A DNA stretch of 64,000 bases from JACMLD01 sp038207265 (GTDB lineage: Bacteria > Bacteroidota > Bacteroidia > Chitinophagales > Chitinophagaceae). Every line of letters starts with the position of its first letter. The first letter of the stretch is position 1. Below, piece after piece: positions 8,910-18,772 of the stretch. The position numbers and the translations under genes are program-made. Location: NCBI GenBank assembly GCA_038207265.1, contig JBBQZZ010000006.1:62001-126000 (forward strand). The letters are read 5' to 3'. Under the pieces are notes generated by a model that saw only the letters and a program-made list of their open reading frames with translations, had not been told where the DNA came from and did no database searches.

Positions 8910-10220
8910 TTACTTCAGGCCATACTTCGTTTTATATCTTTCATATAATTGCTGATGCTTATCAGTAAGTGGCACCTGCCTTCCCTGTATCAACGCAAGT
9001 GTAATGATACTGCTTTTCATATCCAGCACATCGCCTTCACTTATAATTATATTAGCATCTTTTCCCACTTCAATAGAACCGGTCTTGTCTGCAATACCCA
9101 AAATTTTTGCAGCATTGAGTGTGATGGCCTGTAATGCTTCTTCCCTGGTTAAACCATAAGAGGCTGCGGTACCAGCATTGAATGCAAGGTTACGGCTGCG
9201 GGTATTTTGATCATCATCATTGATTGCAAATAAAACACCTGCTTTCTGCAAAGCATAAGGCGTTTTAAAAGGCTGATCAACATCATCGTCTTCAGTTGTG
9301 GGAAGATTATGTTCTTGTCCCAATATCACCGCGATATTATTTTGTTTAATTAAATCTGCGATCTGCCAGCTCTCACTGCCACCCACAATTACCAGGTCAA
9401 ATCCAAATTCTTTTGAAAAATCAATGGCGAGTAATATTTGCTTAACCTGGTCTGCATGTACAAACAGTTTTTGTTTTTTATCAAACAATCCTTTGACTGC
9501 TTCATATTTCAAATTGGTTTCTGCATGATTACTCTCTTGCAAATATGCTTTTGCAGAACGAAAAAATTGTTTAACTGATTCAATTTTCTCTATGGCCTGT
9601 TTCAACGGATCGCCTTGTGGTGCTGGCAAACCGAAAAAAGCAAAAAATGCACTGCGGCGATTGATAAGATCGGGCATATCAAAATGAATTCCATTTTCCA
9701 TTTTGTATGCTGCATCTTCCCAGTTCCATGCATCCAGTTGAACAACAGAGGAAGAACCAGATATCAATCCACCCTGCGGCACTACATTCGCCAGCAGAAT
9801 GCCATTGGTTCTGAGTGTACCAATAATTTTGGAATCTGTATTATACGCTACAATGGAGCGAATGCTGGGATTGAAATCTCCTAATTCCGTATAATCGTTG
9901 GATGCTCTTACACCATTGGCAATTTCCATTAGACCGAGGTTGGTATTACTGAGAATAAGCCCGGGGTAAACCTGTTTGCCCTTTGCATCAAATATTTTTG
10001 CATTGTCTCCGGAGGCAGGAATATTCTGACCCACCTGTTCAATCTTACCGTTGCTGATCTTAATGGTACCATTGCTGATAACATTTCCGTTGCCGACATG
10101 AACGGTAGCATTGGTTATAAAAATGATTCCTTTGTTTTCCTTAGCAGGGTAAACATCGTCCTGGGCAAACGAGGTAAATGCTATGAAAGCGAAAGCTGGT
10201 ATTAAAAATATTTTGTTCAT
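8910..10220 (-). CDS. Amidohydrolase-fold protein with apparently degenerate metal site
   Basis: A 436-residue exported protein (signal peptide MNKIFLIPAFAFIAFTSFAQ) of the amidohydrolase superfamily. The N- and C-terminal sandwich elements are clear: ITNATVHVGNGNVISNGTI and later GKDANIIISEGD. But where active enzymes have a His-x-His after the PG(L/F)ID turn, this protein reads YPGLILSNTNLG, and the usual catalytic Asp segment reads FAINDDDQN. The metal centre is thus partly or wholly lost. It follows the 1049-residue amidohydrolase by 11 bases in the same direction, so the two are co-transcribed, and it resembles that protein's first half. It may be a non-catalytic partner of the larger protein. 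Confidence 0.8.
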   Translation of the reverse strand: MNKIFLIPAFAFIAFTSFAQDDVYPAKENKGIIFITNATVHVGNGNVISNGTIKISNGKIEQVGQNIPASGDNAKIFDAKGKQVYPGLILSNTNLGLMEIANGVRASNDYTELGDFNPSIRSIVAYNTDSKIIGTLRTNGILLANVVPQGGLISGSSSVVQLDAWNWEDAAYKMENGIHFDMPDLINRRSAFFAFFGLPAPQGDPLKQAIEKIESVKQFFRSAKAYLQESNHAETNLKYEAVKGLFDKKQKLFVHADQVKQILLAIDFSKEFGFDLVIVGGSESWQIADLIKQNNIAVILGQEHNLPTTEDDDVDQPFKTPYALQKAGVLFAINDDDQNTRSRNLAFNAGTAASYGLTREEALQAITLNAAKILGIADKTGSIEVGKDANIIISEGDVLDMKSSIITLALIQGRQVPLTDKHQQLYERYKTKYGLK

Positions 10221-10231
10221 TGATAATCTTT

Positions 10232-13200
10232 TTACTTGTTAGTATTTGTTTCGTCCTCATCAACCTCAATTAACCCTTTGTTGTGAATATGATCTCCACA
10301 ACCCAGTACAACCTGGAAGCTTGGTGTAGCTGCACCCATAGCGGCACCTGATTTTTTCTCGCCCATTAATTTTTGTACCAGTCGGTTGCGTTCTTCTGCA
10401 ATTTTCTTCCTGAGTTCTTTGTCTTTGTCGCGATCAAACTCAACCACACCATCTACTATCGTTTTCTCTGCTTTTGCATAAATGCTTAAAGGGTTATCAC
10501 TCCACACAACGATATCAGCATCTTTGCCGGCTTTAATACTGCCAACCCTGTCTGACACATGCAACATAGTAGCCGGGTTGATGGTTACCATTTTCAGTGC
10601 ATCTTCTTCGCTCATGCCGCCATACTTTACGCTTTTGGCAGCTTCCTGGTTAAGACGGCGCGCCATTTCTGCATCATCTGAATTAATTGCCACATTCAAA
10701 CCAACTCTTTGCATGATGCTTGCATTTTGCGGAATGGCATCCTGCACTTCAATTTTATAGGCCCACCAGTCGCTGAACGTAGATGCATTGGCACCATGCT
10801 CTTTCATTTTATCTGCCACTTTATAACCTTCAAGGATATGCGTAAAAGTATTGAATCGGAATCCGAAATGCTCGGCTACTCTCATCGCGGCGGTAATTTC
10901 ACTTTGTATATATGAATGACAGGTGATAAATCTTTTCCTGTTCATAATTTCTACCAGTGCATCCAACTCCAGATCGCGGCGCACTGAAACAGGTGCAACG
11001 CCTTTTTTCTTATTGTTTTCTTCTGCTGCTTTCCATGCCTTCTGGTAATCGCTGGCGCGTTGAAAGGCATCCATCAGCACTTCTTCAACACCCATGCGGG
11101 TATCCGGAAAACGGTTATTGCCCTGGGTGGCCGTGGTACGTTTTACATTTTCTCCCAATGCAAATTTGATAAAGGGATCCCAGTTTTGAAATTTCAATCC
11201 TTCATCATTTGCGCCCCAGCGCAGTTTGATCAACTGGGTTTGGCCGCCAATGGTATTGGCAGAACCATGCAGAATATGCGAGCTGGTCACTCCTCCGCTC
11301 AGTTGCCGGTAAATATTTATATCATCGGGGTTCAGGTTATCTGCAATTCTTACTTCAGCTGTTACAGATTGACCTCCTTCGTTGATAGATGATGCCGCAA
11401 TATGCGAATGTTCATCTATAACGCCGGCGGTCACGTGCTTTCCGGTACCATCAATAACACGGGCAGCGGCATCCGTGATATTTTTTCCTATTTGTGCAAT
11501 TTTTCCATTCTTTAACAGTACATCGGTTCCTTCCAGTTTGCCTTCTTTTTCACTGGTCCATACTGTTGCATTTTTTATTAAAATCGTTTCTTGTTTAGGT
11601 AATTCTTCCCAACCGTAACCATCAAAGGGGTATGTTATTTTAGCAAGCTGACCCAGCATTTTCTTTTTACTGCTATCAGCTTTTTCAACACCTGCTTTTA
11701 AAAAAGTAGCGGTCCACAATAAACTGTTGCCGGCAGAATCTTCTCCGTATCCCTGCCAAACATCACCATTGTTCACGCCGCTTAAGCGAATGGTAGCATT
11801 GTTTCCGCCGCCTCTTCCACCTCTCATTCCTCCGCCAGTTCCGCCTGCAGGGGCCGTGCCCGCTCCCATTGCTGGTTTTTTATCAGGGTTGGTAGAAAAA
11901 CTCAACTTCACCATCTTTCCATCATAACTAAATTTTCCGGTCAATGTGTCTTTTCCAATCACATTTGCTGAACCGGCATTTTTTACATCGAGTGTATAAT
12001 GGCTGGTGCCGGTACCTGCGGTAGTAATAACCAGGTTATACGTACCCGTTATATTATTCCAGCCTGTTTCGTTTACAGCATATTTTTCGCCCTGTACCCA
12101 ATTTTGCAGAATGGTTGTCTTTTCATTAAAAACCGGGCCGGAAGTAATCAGGAAGTTTGCAATCTTTCCAGCGTCAATACTTCCCACTTTATCATATACT
12201 CCCAATAAAGTAGCGGGTGTTTTAGTAAGTGCTTCGAATGCTTTGTTTTCACTCAGGCCATATTCAATGGCTTTGCGCAAGTTTGCAAGAAATTGTTTTG
12301 TATCCTTCAGATCGGCAGCAGTCAGGCAGAATGGAATATTTGCTTTTTCGAAAGCAGCCGGATTGGTTGGTGCCAGTTCCCAATGTTTCATGTCTGCCAG
12401 CGAGACAAACCTGGCATCATTTGGATCTTCCACATCCATTGGCTGCGGAAAATTCAATGATAATATATAGGATGCTTTTGTAGCGGCAATTTCATGGATG
12501 CGCTGGTATTCATTTCCACCGCCTTTAATAATATACTGCACTCCAAATTCGTCGCCGATCCTGTCTGCACGTATATCACTCCATTTATCATTCCCTTCAA
12601 AAATCTGTGGCAGGTTTTGCGTTTCATTAAATGCTTTCAGTGATATATTCACACCTTCTGCTACAGGATTTCCCTTGTACCATTGTGCGTCGAGATAAGT
12701 TTGACGTAACAATGCTATCGACCCCATCACAGAGCTGGGATATGACTGCGTTGAGCTTCCTTTATTCAATGAATAATGAGCAGAGGCTTTATCTTTTACA
12801 ATTACCAGGTTTTCATTTTCATTGGCGAGTGTTACTACTACGCCTGTTCCTCTTATAATGCCATCCTTCTGGTGAGTAAGAACCGTTCCGAAACCAGCAT
12901 CGCGGAAAGGTTTTGCCTTGGCATCATCCACAACAAAAATTTTACTGGCATCAATATCACTGTGAATAGCCTGGTTCCATCCAAAAGCGCCTTTTTGATT
13001 GGAAGTTAACTGTGCCGGACCACCGAAATTAAATCCACCTGCCTGTCGTTGCGGAACAGCAATACCATAATCGCTGTAGATATCAATGAAAGATGGGTAA
13101 ATGTATTTGCCCCTGCAATCTATAACCACCGCATCTTTGGGAATGCTGATATTTGTTCCAACGGCAACTATTTTGCCTTCCTTTACTACCAGCGATGCAT

Positions 13201-13381
13201 TGGTTAGTGTTGTCTGACCATTTTTAACAATGGTAGCATTGTTAAAAATATAACTGCCCGTTTTTGGTTCGGCAACACCGTTTACGGGAAAGGTTTGTTG
13301 TGCGGAAACTTGCTGTAAAAAAAATAAAGCCGGGAGTAGCAACCAGCCATAGCTTCCCGGTGAAGAAAGTCTTTTTCTCAT
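10232..13381 (-). CDS. Two-module amidohydrolase family protein
   Basis: A 1049-residue exported protein (signal peptide ends AQQTF) with two amidohydrolase modules in tandem. The first (about residues 35-430) lacks the His-x-His pair: its turn reads YPSFIDIYSDYG. A linker of about 150 residues follows, with a Gly-rich stretch near residue 515. The second module (about 600-1020) keeps a metal motif, GVIDEHSHIAAS, plus further His residues in ITCHSYIQ and NTFTHILEG, and the Asp in AINSDDAEM. The C-terminus is acidic. Only the second half is likely to be catalytic. The 11-base gap to the next gene indicates an operon of two amidohydrolase-fold proteins. The substrate is unknown; a role in the cell envelope or peptide turnover is guesswork. 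Confidence 0.85.
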   Translation of the reverse strand: MRKRLSSPGSYGWLLLPALFFLQQVSAQQTFPVNGVAEPKTGSYIFNNATIVKNGQTTLTNASLVVKEGKIVAVGTNISIPKDAVVIDCRGKYIYPSFIDIYSDYGIAVPQRQAGGFNFGGPAQLTSNQKGAFGWNQAIHSDIDASKIFVVDDAKAKPFRDAGFGTVLTHQKDGIIRGTGVVVTLANENENLVIVKDKASAHYSLNKGSSTQSYPSSVMGSIALLRQTYLDAQWYKGNPVAEGVNISLKAFNETQNLPQIFEGNDKWSDIRADRIGDEFGVQYIIKGGGNEYQRIHEIAATKASYILSLNFPQPMDVEDPNDARFVSLADMKHWELAPTNPAAFEKANIPFCLTAADLKDTKQFLANLRKAIEYGLSENKAFEALTKTPATLLGVYDKVGSIDAGKIANFLITSGPVFNEKTTILQNWVQGEKYAVNETGWNNITGTYNLVITTAGTGTSHYTLDVKNAGSANVIGKDTLTGKFSYDGKMVKLSFSTNPDKKPAMGAGTAPAGGTGGGMRGGRGGGNNATIRLSGVNNGDVWQGYGEDSAGNSLLWTATFLKAGVEKADSSKKKMLGQLAKITYPFDGYGWEELPKQETILIKNATVWTSEKEGKLEGTDVLLKNGKIAQIGKNITDAAARVIDGTGKHVTAGVIDEHSHIAASSINEGGQSVTAEVRIADNLNPDDINIYRQLSGGVTSSHILHGSANTIGGQTQLIKLRWGANDEGLKFQNWDPFIKFALGENVKRTTATQGNNRFPDTRMGVEEVLMDAFQRASDYQKAWKAAEENNKKKGVAPVSVRRDLELDALVEIMNRKRFITCHSYIQSEITAAMRVAEHFGFRFNTFTHILEGYKVADKMKEHGANASTFSDWWAYKIEVQDAIPQNASIMQRVGLNVAINSDDAEMARRLNQEAAKSVKYGGMSEEDALKMVTINPATMLHVSDRVGSIKAGKDADIVVWSDNPLSIYAKAEKTIVDGVVEFDRDKDKELRKKIAEERNRLVQKLMGEKKSGAAMGAATPSFQVVLGCGDHIHNKGLIEVDEDETNTNK

Positions 13382-13523
13382 GTTATTTTTGGTTTTATTA
13401 GATGTGGAAAGTTAAGCCATGAAATTAATGAAATGAGGTAACTTCGGCTCATTAAATTGATTAACGGTCAAATTAAAAAATAAACTGATCCACCTATTAT
13501 CATTAAAAATTGATTAAAGACAA

Positions 13524-14198
13524 ATGAATGTTGCACCATATATAGATCATACCATTTTAAAACCTGTTACTACTATTGCAGAAGTAGAACAGTTGTGCCT
13601 GGATGCGGTGGAATATGAATTTGCAGCGGTATGTGTGCCCCCGCCTTTTGTAAAAAGAGTAAAGGCTATTTTAGCGCCTACTGAAATAAAAGTGGCCACT
13701 GTTATCGGGTTCCCGTTTGGATACTCCGCTACAGAAGCAAAACTTGCTGAAATTGTACTGGCTATTGTGGATGGCGCAGATGAATTGGACATGGTGATAA
13801 ACCTGGTTGCATTGCGCATGCGTGACTGGGATTTTCTCATCAAAGAATTAAAACTTGCTGTTGAAATAACTCACAACAAAGGAAAAATTTTAAAACTGAT
13901 TATTGAAAGCGGTATTTTGTCAGATAATGAAATCATAGAGTGTTGCAATAAATTGGGAACACTGGGTATTGATTTCATGAAGACCTCTACCGGTTACGCC
14001 GAAAGGGGCGCCAGTGTTGAAGCGGTTACATTAATGAGGAAACATTTACCCGCCGACGTGAAAATAAAAGCCTCAGGTGGTATTAGAACTTTCGATTTCG
14101 CCAAAGAATTGATCGAAGCGGGAGCAGATCGACTCGGATGCAGTGCCAGTATAGTTATTGTTAAAGCCAATCCGGCATATATAACAAGTGATTATTAA
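13524..14198 (+). CDS. deoC: Deoxyribose-phosphate aldolase
   Basis: A 224-residue class I aldolase that splits 2-deoxy-D-ribose 5-phosphate into glyceraldehyde 3-phosphate and acetaldehyde during deoxynucleoside breakdown. The Schiff-base Lys lies in FMKTSTGYAERGA (Lys153) and the proton-relay Lys in IKASGGIRT (Lys182); IDHTILKP at the N-terminus is also diagnostic. Length matches short bacterial DeoC. It acts in the cytoplasm. It starts a plus-strand run with the SPOR-like, M20 and CocE-like genes, divergent from the amidohydrolase operon. No other deo gene is in the window. Confidence 0.96.
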   Translation: MNVAPYIDHTILKPVTTIAEVEQLCLDAVEYEFAAVCVPPPFVKRVKAILAPTEIKVATVIGFPFGYSATEAKLAEIVLAIVDGADELDMVINLVALRMRDWDFLIKELKLAVEITHNKGKILKLIIESGILSDNEIIECCNKLGTLGIDFMKTSTGYAERGASVEAVTLMRKHLPADVKIKASGGIRTFDFAKELIEAGADRLGCSASIVIVKANPAYITSDY

Positions 14199-14246
14199 TT
14201 TCTGGCAGCAATTTTGATTTACTTAACATCTCAATTGGACGGTTTT

Positions 14247-14678
14247 ATGAAAAAAATATTGATTTTGTTTGCCGCCTGCTGGCTGGTTACAAACGTTTCA
14301 GCGCAGGCAGATTCTACTTCATCCATTGTTATACATAAAGATCCGCGCATTGATTTGCTGGTAAAAAAGCAAATAGAGGTGAATGAGGAAACTACCCGTA
14401 ATGCAAGACGTTTTATTTCCGGCTACCGGATCCAGGTTATTAATACCAGTGATCGCAATGCTGCCATTGCTGCAAAAACAAAAATCTACCAATTGTTTCC
14501 TGAATTAAAAGCATACCTGCTTTATCAGTCACCCTATTTTCGTTTAAGAGTTGGAAATTTCAAAGACAAGGATGAAGCAGAAGACTATAGAAAAGAACTG
14601 TCAAAGGAATTTCCCAATTCGGTTTTCCTGGTGAGAGATACAGTTGAAGTGAAATTGGATAAAGCAGATCTCAATTAG
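14247..14678 (+). CDS. Exported SPOR-like domain protein
   Basis: A 143-residue protein with a signal peptide (MKKILILFAACWLVTNVSAQ) and one C-terminal domain of about 75 residues (from GYRIQVINTSDRNAA to SVFLVRDTVEV) that has the beta-alpha-beta-beta-alpha-beta rhythm and FRLRVGNFKDKDEAE motif of SPOR domains. SPOR domains bind denuded peptidoglycan glycan strands. The start at 14247 is preferred because it begins the signal peptide; an upstream in-frame start at 14214 would add 11 residues before it. It sits 48 bases after deoC, so co-transcription is possible although no functional link is apparent. Confidence 0.8.
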   Translation: MKKILILFAACWLVTNVSAQADSTSSIVIHKDPRIDLLVKKQIEVNEETTRNARRFISGYRIQVINTSDRNAAIAAKTKIYQLFPELKAYLLYQSPYFRLRVGNFKDKDEAEDYRKELSKEFPNSVFLVRDTVEVKLDKADLN

Positions 14679-14789
14679 CCTGGATAAATGATCAGTCGCC
14701 TGGTCTAAAAAAATCAGGTAAAAATACAATCCACCATCATCATGGTGGATTCTTTATTTTTGCCAATCGAAGACCATTCAAAACAAGCT

Positions 14790-15971
14790 ATGCTGCAAGA
14801 CCAAATCAAAGAACTCGCAAAAAAATATGCGCCTGAAACGATTGCTATCCGTCATCACCTGCATGCACACCCGGAATTGAGTTATAAAGAATTTGAGACA
14901 TCAAAATATGTACAGGACAGATTAAAATCATTCGGCATTGCCTACGAAATAATGGCCACTACCGGAGTAGTAGGATTGATCAAAGGAAAAAATGCGGACA
15001 AAAAAACAATTGCATTGCGCGCCGACATGGATGCATTGCCCATCAAAGAAGAAAATAATATTGATTATAAATCGAAGCAGGAAGGAGTGATGCATGCCTG
15101 TGGTCATGATGTACATACCAGCATTCTGCTGGGTGCTGCAAAGATTCTGAATGCATTAAAAACAGAATGGGAAGGTACCGTTAAACTGATTTTCCAACCC
15201 GGTGAAGAAAGAAATCCCGGAGGTGCCAGTATTCTCATTAAAGAAGGCGTATTGGAGCATCCAAAACCGCAGGCAATATTTGGCTTACATGTACACCCGG
15301 GATTGGCCACCGGTAAACTTAGTTTTCGTGGCGGAAAAGTGATGGCCAGTGCAGACGAACTCTATATAACTATTAAAAGCAAAGGTGGCCACGCAGCAGC
15401 GCCGCATTTAACCGCCGACACCATCTTAATTGCTTCACACCTGATTATTGCACTGCAGCAAATTGTTAGTCGCAATAGAAATCCGCATGATCCATCCGTG
15501 CTTTCAATCACCTCTTTCCAGGGAGGTTTTACTACCAATGTAATTCCCAGTGAAGTAAAATTAATGGGAACATTCCGTGCCATGGATGAAGCATGGCGGT
15601 TCAAGGCGCACGAATTAATTCGAACACTCGCAACAGAACTTGTACACAGTATGGGAGCAGAAATTGATTTGCACATCGATATAGGCTATCCTACTGTTTA
15701 TAATAATGAAGAACTCAATGAGGTTACCAGGATTTTAGCAGAACAATTTATAGGTGCAGAAAATGTAGAAACAACTGAATTGCGTATGGGTGCAGAAGAT
15801 TTTGGTTACTACTCACAGTTAATACCGGGTTGTTTCTGGCGACTGGGCGTAATGAATGAAGCAAAAGGAATTGTCTCCGGCGTACATACACCAACATTTA
15901 ATATTGATGAAGACGCTATTGAGACGGGTATGGGAATGATGGCCTGGCTGGGTGCATCTGTTGAATTTTAA
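14790..15971 (+). CDS. M20 family amidohydrolase (N-acyl amino acid hydrolase type)
   Basis: A 393-residue M20D-type metallo-amidohydrolase of the IAA-amino acid hydrolase/N-acetyldiaminopimelate deacetylase group. Visible motifs are RHHLHAHPELS, ADMDALPI, the metal ligand segment ACGHDVHT, QPGEERNPGGA (catalytic Glu) and HVHPGLATG, with a dimerisation lid between. There is no signal peptide, so it is cytoplasmic. The start at 14790 (MLQDQIKELAKKYAPE) fits the family; an in-frame ATG at 14742 would add 16 unlike residues. It cleaves an amide bond of an N-acylated amino acid; the exact substrate cannot be read from sequence. The next gene begins 68 bases on. Confidence 0.92.
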   Translation: MLQDQIKELAKKYAPETIAIRHHLHAHPELSYKEFETSKYVQDRLKSFGIAYEIMATTGVVGLIKGKNADKKTIALRADMDALPIKEENNIDYKSKQEGVMHACGHDVHTSILLGAAKILNALKTEWEGTVKLIFQPGEERNPGGASILIKEGVLEHPKPQAIFGLHVHPGLATGKLSFRGGKVMASADELYITIKSKGGHAAAPHLTADTILIASHLIIALQQIVSRNRNPHDPSVLSITSFQGGFTTNVIPSEVKLMGTFRAMDEAWRFKAHELIRTLATELVHSMGAEIDLHIDIGYPTVYNNEELNEVTRILAEQFIGAENVETTELRMGAEDFGYYSQLIPGCFWRLGVMNEAKGIVSGVHTPTFNIDEDAIETGMGMMAWLGASVEF

Positions 15972-16039
15972 TCCTGCACATTTATTAAAAGCATTTGATT
16001 AAATTGAGGCACTGCTCATCTTCTATTCAAATAAATTTT

Positions 16040-17869
16040 ATGAATACTGCTATCGCCAAAACACTGCTTATTGTTTTTTGTTGCTTCCTTTTTCACAAAA
16101 GTTTTTCCCAGGTGAAGGGTTACGACAAACGGGAGATCATGATTACCATGCGGGATGGAATCAAATTAAATACCGTCATTTTTACACCGAAGGATCAATC
16201 TGAAGCACTTCCTTTTTTATTATTGAGAACTCCCTACGGTGTAAGCGATGAAACCAGCCCTGAAAAAAATCAGTACATAAAAGATATGGCGGAAGATGGG
16301 TTTATTTTTGTTTTCCAGGATATCCGTGGCCGTTATAAGAGCGAAGGTAAATTTGAAATGCAACGCTTCAACCGCGATAAAAAGAATCCAAAAGCCATTG
16401 ATGAAAGCACAGACACCTACGATACATTCGACTGGTTGCTGAAAAACATTCCAAAAAACAATGGCAAGGCTGGTATGTATGGAATTTCTTATGATGGCTG
16501 GACCACCGTAATGGGTGCGCTTGACCCACATCCCGCCCTGGTAGCAGTTTCTGAGCAAGCTACCCCTGCTGATATGTTTTTAGGTGACGACTTTCATCAC
16601 AATGGGGCGTTTCGTTTGAGTTACGGTTTTGAATATGCATTTATGGAAGAAGCTTCCAAAACAGATACGCTGTTTCCATTTGATAAATACGATACTTATA
16701 AATGGTATTTAAAACTGGGACCCTTGTCCAATGTCAATAAAAAATATTTTTTTGGCAAACTTCCCTCCTGGAATGATTTTGTAAACCATCCCAATTATGA
16801 TGATTTCTGGAAAAAACAAGGACTGAGTTACAGGTTGGATTCCCCCCGGGTTTATGTAATGAATGTTGCCGGTTGGTGGGACCAGGAAGATTTTTACGGA
16901 CCCCAGAAAACATATGAATTGCTTGAGAAAAAAGATCGGTCCAACAAGAATTATATAGTTATAGGTCCCTGGAACCACGGTGGCTGGGGTGGTGGTGAAG
17001 GCAACAAACTGGGCCGTATCAATTTTGATTCTGCTACGGGCACTACATTCAGGAAAGATATACAAGCGCGATGGTTTATTTACCACCTCAAAGGCAAAGG
17101 AGATGGAAATTTTGCTGAAGCCATTACTTTTCAAACAGGGGCTAACCAGTGGAAAACATATAGTTCATGGCCACCCAAAGAAGCGATACAAAAAAATATT
17201 TACCTGCGCGAAAACGGGCAATTATCGTTCGAGAAACCATCAGCAGCGGATAACAAGGCGTTCGACAGTTATATATCTGACCCCATGCACCCGGTACCCT
17301 ACCGGTCAAGGCCAATCGAAGAAACGTATGGACCGGGTTCAAGATGGTATACCTGGTTAACAGAAGACCAGGGTTTTGTTCATGAAAGGCCGGATGTATT
17401 GAGCTGGGAAACTGAAACATTGCAGGAGGATATTACGGTTACGGGGAATTTATCAGCAAAATTATTTGCGGCAACATCTGGCAGTGATGCCGATTGGATT
17501 GTAAAATTGATTGATGTATACCCGGAAACCTATCCCAAAGAACCCCGCATGGCGGGCTACCAGTTTATGATTGCCAATGATGTATTTCGCGGAAGATTCA
17601 AAAATAGTTTCGAGAAACCAGAACCGATTGTGCCGAATAAAATAGCCTCTTATACCATCGATTTGCACAGCACCAATCATGTATTTAAAAAGGCACATAA
17701 GATAATGGTGCAGGTGCAGAGTACCTGGTTCCCGATTATAGATCGCAATCCACAAAAATATGTGCCGAATATTTTTGAAGCAAAGGAATCAGATTTCATT
17801 ATTGCCACGCAAAAGATATATCGTTCTGCAACATTCCCATCTCATATTGAATTATCAGTGATGCAATAG
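16040..17869 (+). CDS. CocE/NonD family secreted hydrolase
   Basis: A 609-residue protein with a signal peptide (MNTAIAKTLLIVFCCFLFHKSFSQ) and the two-part X-Pro dipeptidyl-peptidase/cocaine-esterase architecture. The first part is an alpha/beta-hydrolase domain with nucleophile elbow GMYGISYDGW (Ser) and His in GPWNHGGWG. The second is a C-terminal jelly-roll domain from about residue 400. These enzymes hydrolyse esters or the N-terminal X-Pro bond or act as amino ester hydrolases. The start at 16040 is chosen because it opens the signal peptide. It is the last gene of the plus-strand run and is convergent with the thioredoxin-like gene, only 18 bases away. Confidence 0.9.
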   Translation: MNTAIAKTLLIVFCCFLFHKSFSQVKGYDKREIMITMRDGIKLNTVIFTPKDQSEALPFLLLRTPYGVSDETSPEKNQYIKDMAEDGFIFVFQDIRGRYKSEGKFEMQRFNRDKKNPKAIDESTDTYDTFDWLLKNIPKNNGKAGMYGISYDGWTTVMGALDPHPALVAVSEQATPADMFLGDDFHHNGAFRLSYGFEYAFMEEASKTDTLFPFDKYDTYKWYLKLGPLSNVNKKYFFGKLPSWNDFVNHPNYDDFWKKQGLSYRLDSPRVYVMNVAGWWDQEDFYGPQKTYELLEKKDRSNKNYIVIGPWNHGGWGGGEGNKLGRINFDSATGTTFRKDIQARWFIYHLKGKGDGNFAEAITFQTGANQWKTYSSWPPKEAIQKNIYLRENGQLSFEKPSAADNKAFDSYISDPMHPVPYRSRPIEETYGPGSRWYTWLTEDQGFVHERPDVLSWETETLQEDITVTGNLSAKLFAATSGSDADWIVKLIDVYPETYPKEPRMAGYQFMIANDVFRGRFKNSFEKPEPIVPNKIASYTIDLHSTNHVFKKAHKIMVQVQSTWFPIIDRNPQKYVPNIFEAKESDFIIATQKIYRSATFPSHIELSVMQ

Positions 17870-17887
17870 AGAAAAGTGTTGGATCAT

Positions 17888-18727
17888 TTAATTGAGAAAT
17901 TTATCCAGTTGACAATACAATGAGTCAGTTTCACTGGGTTGATGGGCAACCGTTACTGCAATTTTGCCAGACTTGTCCACTATCATGTATCGAGGCATCA
18001 AAACGGTTGCTGAACTGTCCTGCAATGCATTCTTGTAAAGTCTATCATACTCCTGTAAGCCTAAAAAAACATGATAACCTTCAATATTGTATTTACGTAT
18101 CTGTTCATTCCAAAAATAACGGTTGCCCTGAGAAACGTATAAGAAGGCAATATCGGTTCGCTGTTTGTATTTTTCTTTCAATGGCTTTGTATAATTCCTG
18201 AATTCATGGAGGCAGGGGCCGCAGGTAGTTCCCCAAAAATCTACATACACCACTTTGCCCTTAAAATTTTCATTGTAAAGTTTCTGAAAAGAATACTCAC
18301 CGGGTGCAAATTGCAAAAATTGAATATGGGCAGTTGATTTTAGGGGGTTGATCACAAATACCTTTGTGAGAATAAAAAGCGTCATAAGTGTTGTGATGGC
18401 AACCATTGGTTTCCACTTTGCAATATATTCTTCCTTGCCATATAATCTGAAAAACCAGATTGCCATGCCCAGCAAAACGATACCCGAGACAGCTTTGGCA
18501 TACATAAGAAAATAAAGCGTTTGATTTCGTTCAAATGCCCGATCCAGTATTTGGGCTTTTTGCTGTGCAGAGACATTGTTGGCATTTTGCACGGCAATAA
18601 TTATTTCTTCCCTTACTTCATGCTGCCAATCGAGGGCATGTTGTGATATATCAATTATTAATAAGGGAATGATAGCAAGGCATAATGCCCCCAGCCAGCA
18701 GTTTGCAGATTTAATCATTGCCTTCAA
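17888..18727 (-). CDS. Membrane-anchored TlpA-like thioredoxin-fold protein
   Basis: A 279-residue protein with an N-terminal hydrophobic segment (residues 10-25), two further predicted membrane helices (about 70-95 and 105-125) and a C-terminal extracytoplasmic thioredoxin-like domain. The redox motif is WGTTCGPC within VVYVDFWGTTCGPCLHEF. It resembles TlpA/ResA-type thiol-disulphide oxidoreductases that work in the periplasm. It is the last gene of a five-gene minus-strand run beginning with the ABC ATPase at 21651, and starts 45 bases after the preceding gene ends. A linkage of a thioredoxin to this ABC/GntR operon is unexplained. Confidence 0.85.
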   Translation of the reverse strand: MKAMIKSANCWLGALCLAIIPLLIIDISQHALDWQHEVREEIIIAVQNANNVSAQQKAQILDRAFERNQTLYFLMYAKAVSGIVLLGMAIWFFRLYGKEEYIAKWKPMVAITTLMTLFILTKVFVINPLKSTAHIQFLQFAPGEYSFQKLYNENFKGKVVYVDFWGTTCGPCLHEFRNYTKPLKEKYKQRTDIAFLYVSQGNRYFWNEQIRKYNIEGYHVFLGLQEYDRLYKNALQDSSATVLMPRYMIVDKSGKIAVTVAHQPSETDSLYCQLDKFLN

Positions 18728-18772
18728 TTCAATTATAATAAAATCTCTTGCATGACCATTTAAGTTAGTGCA

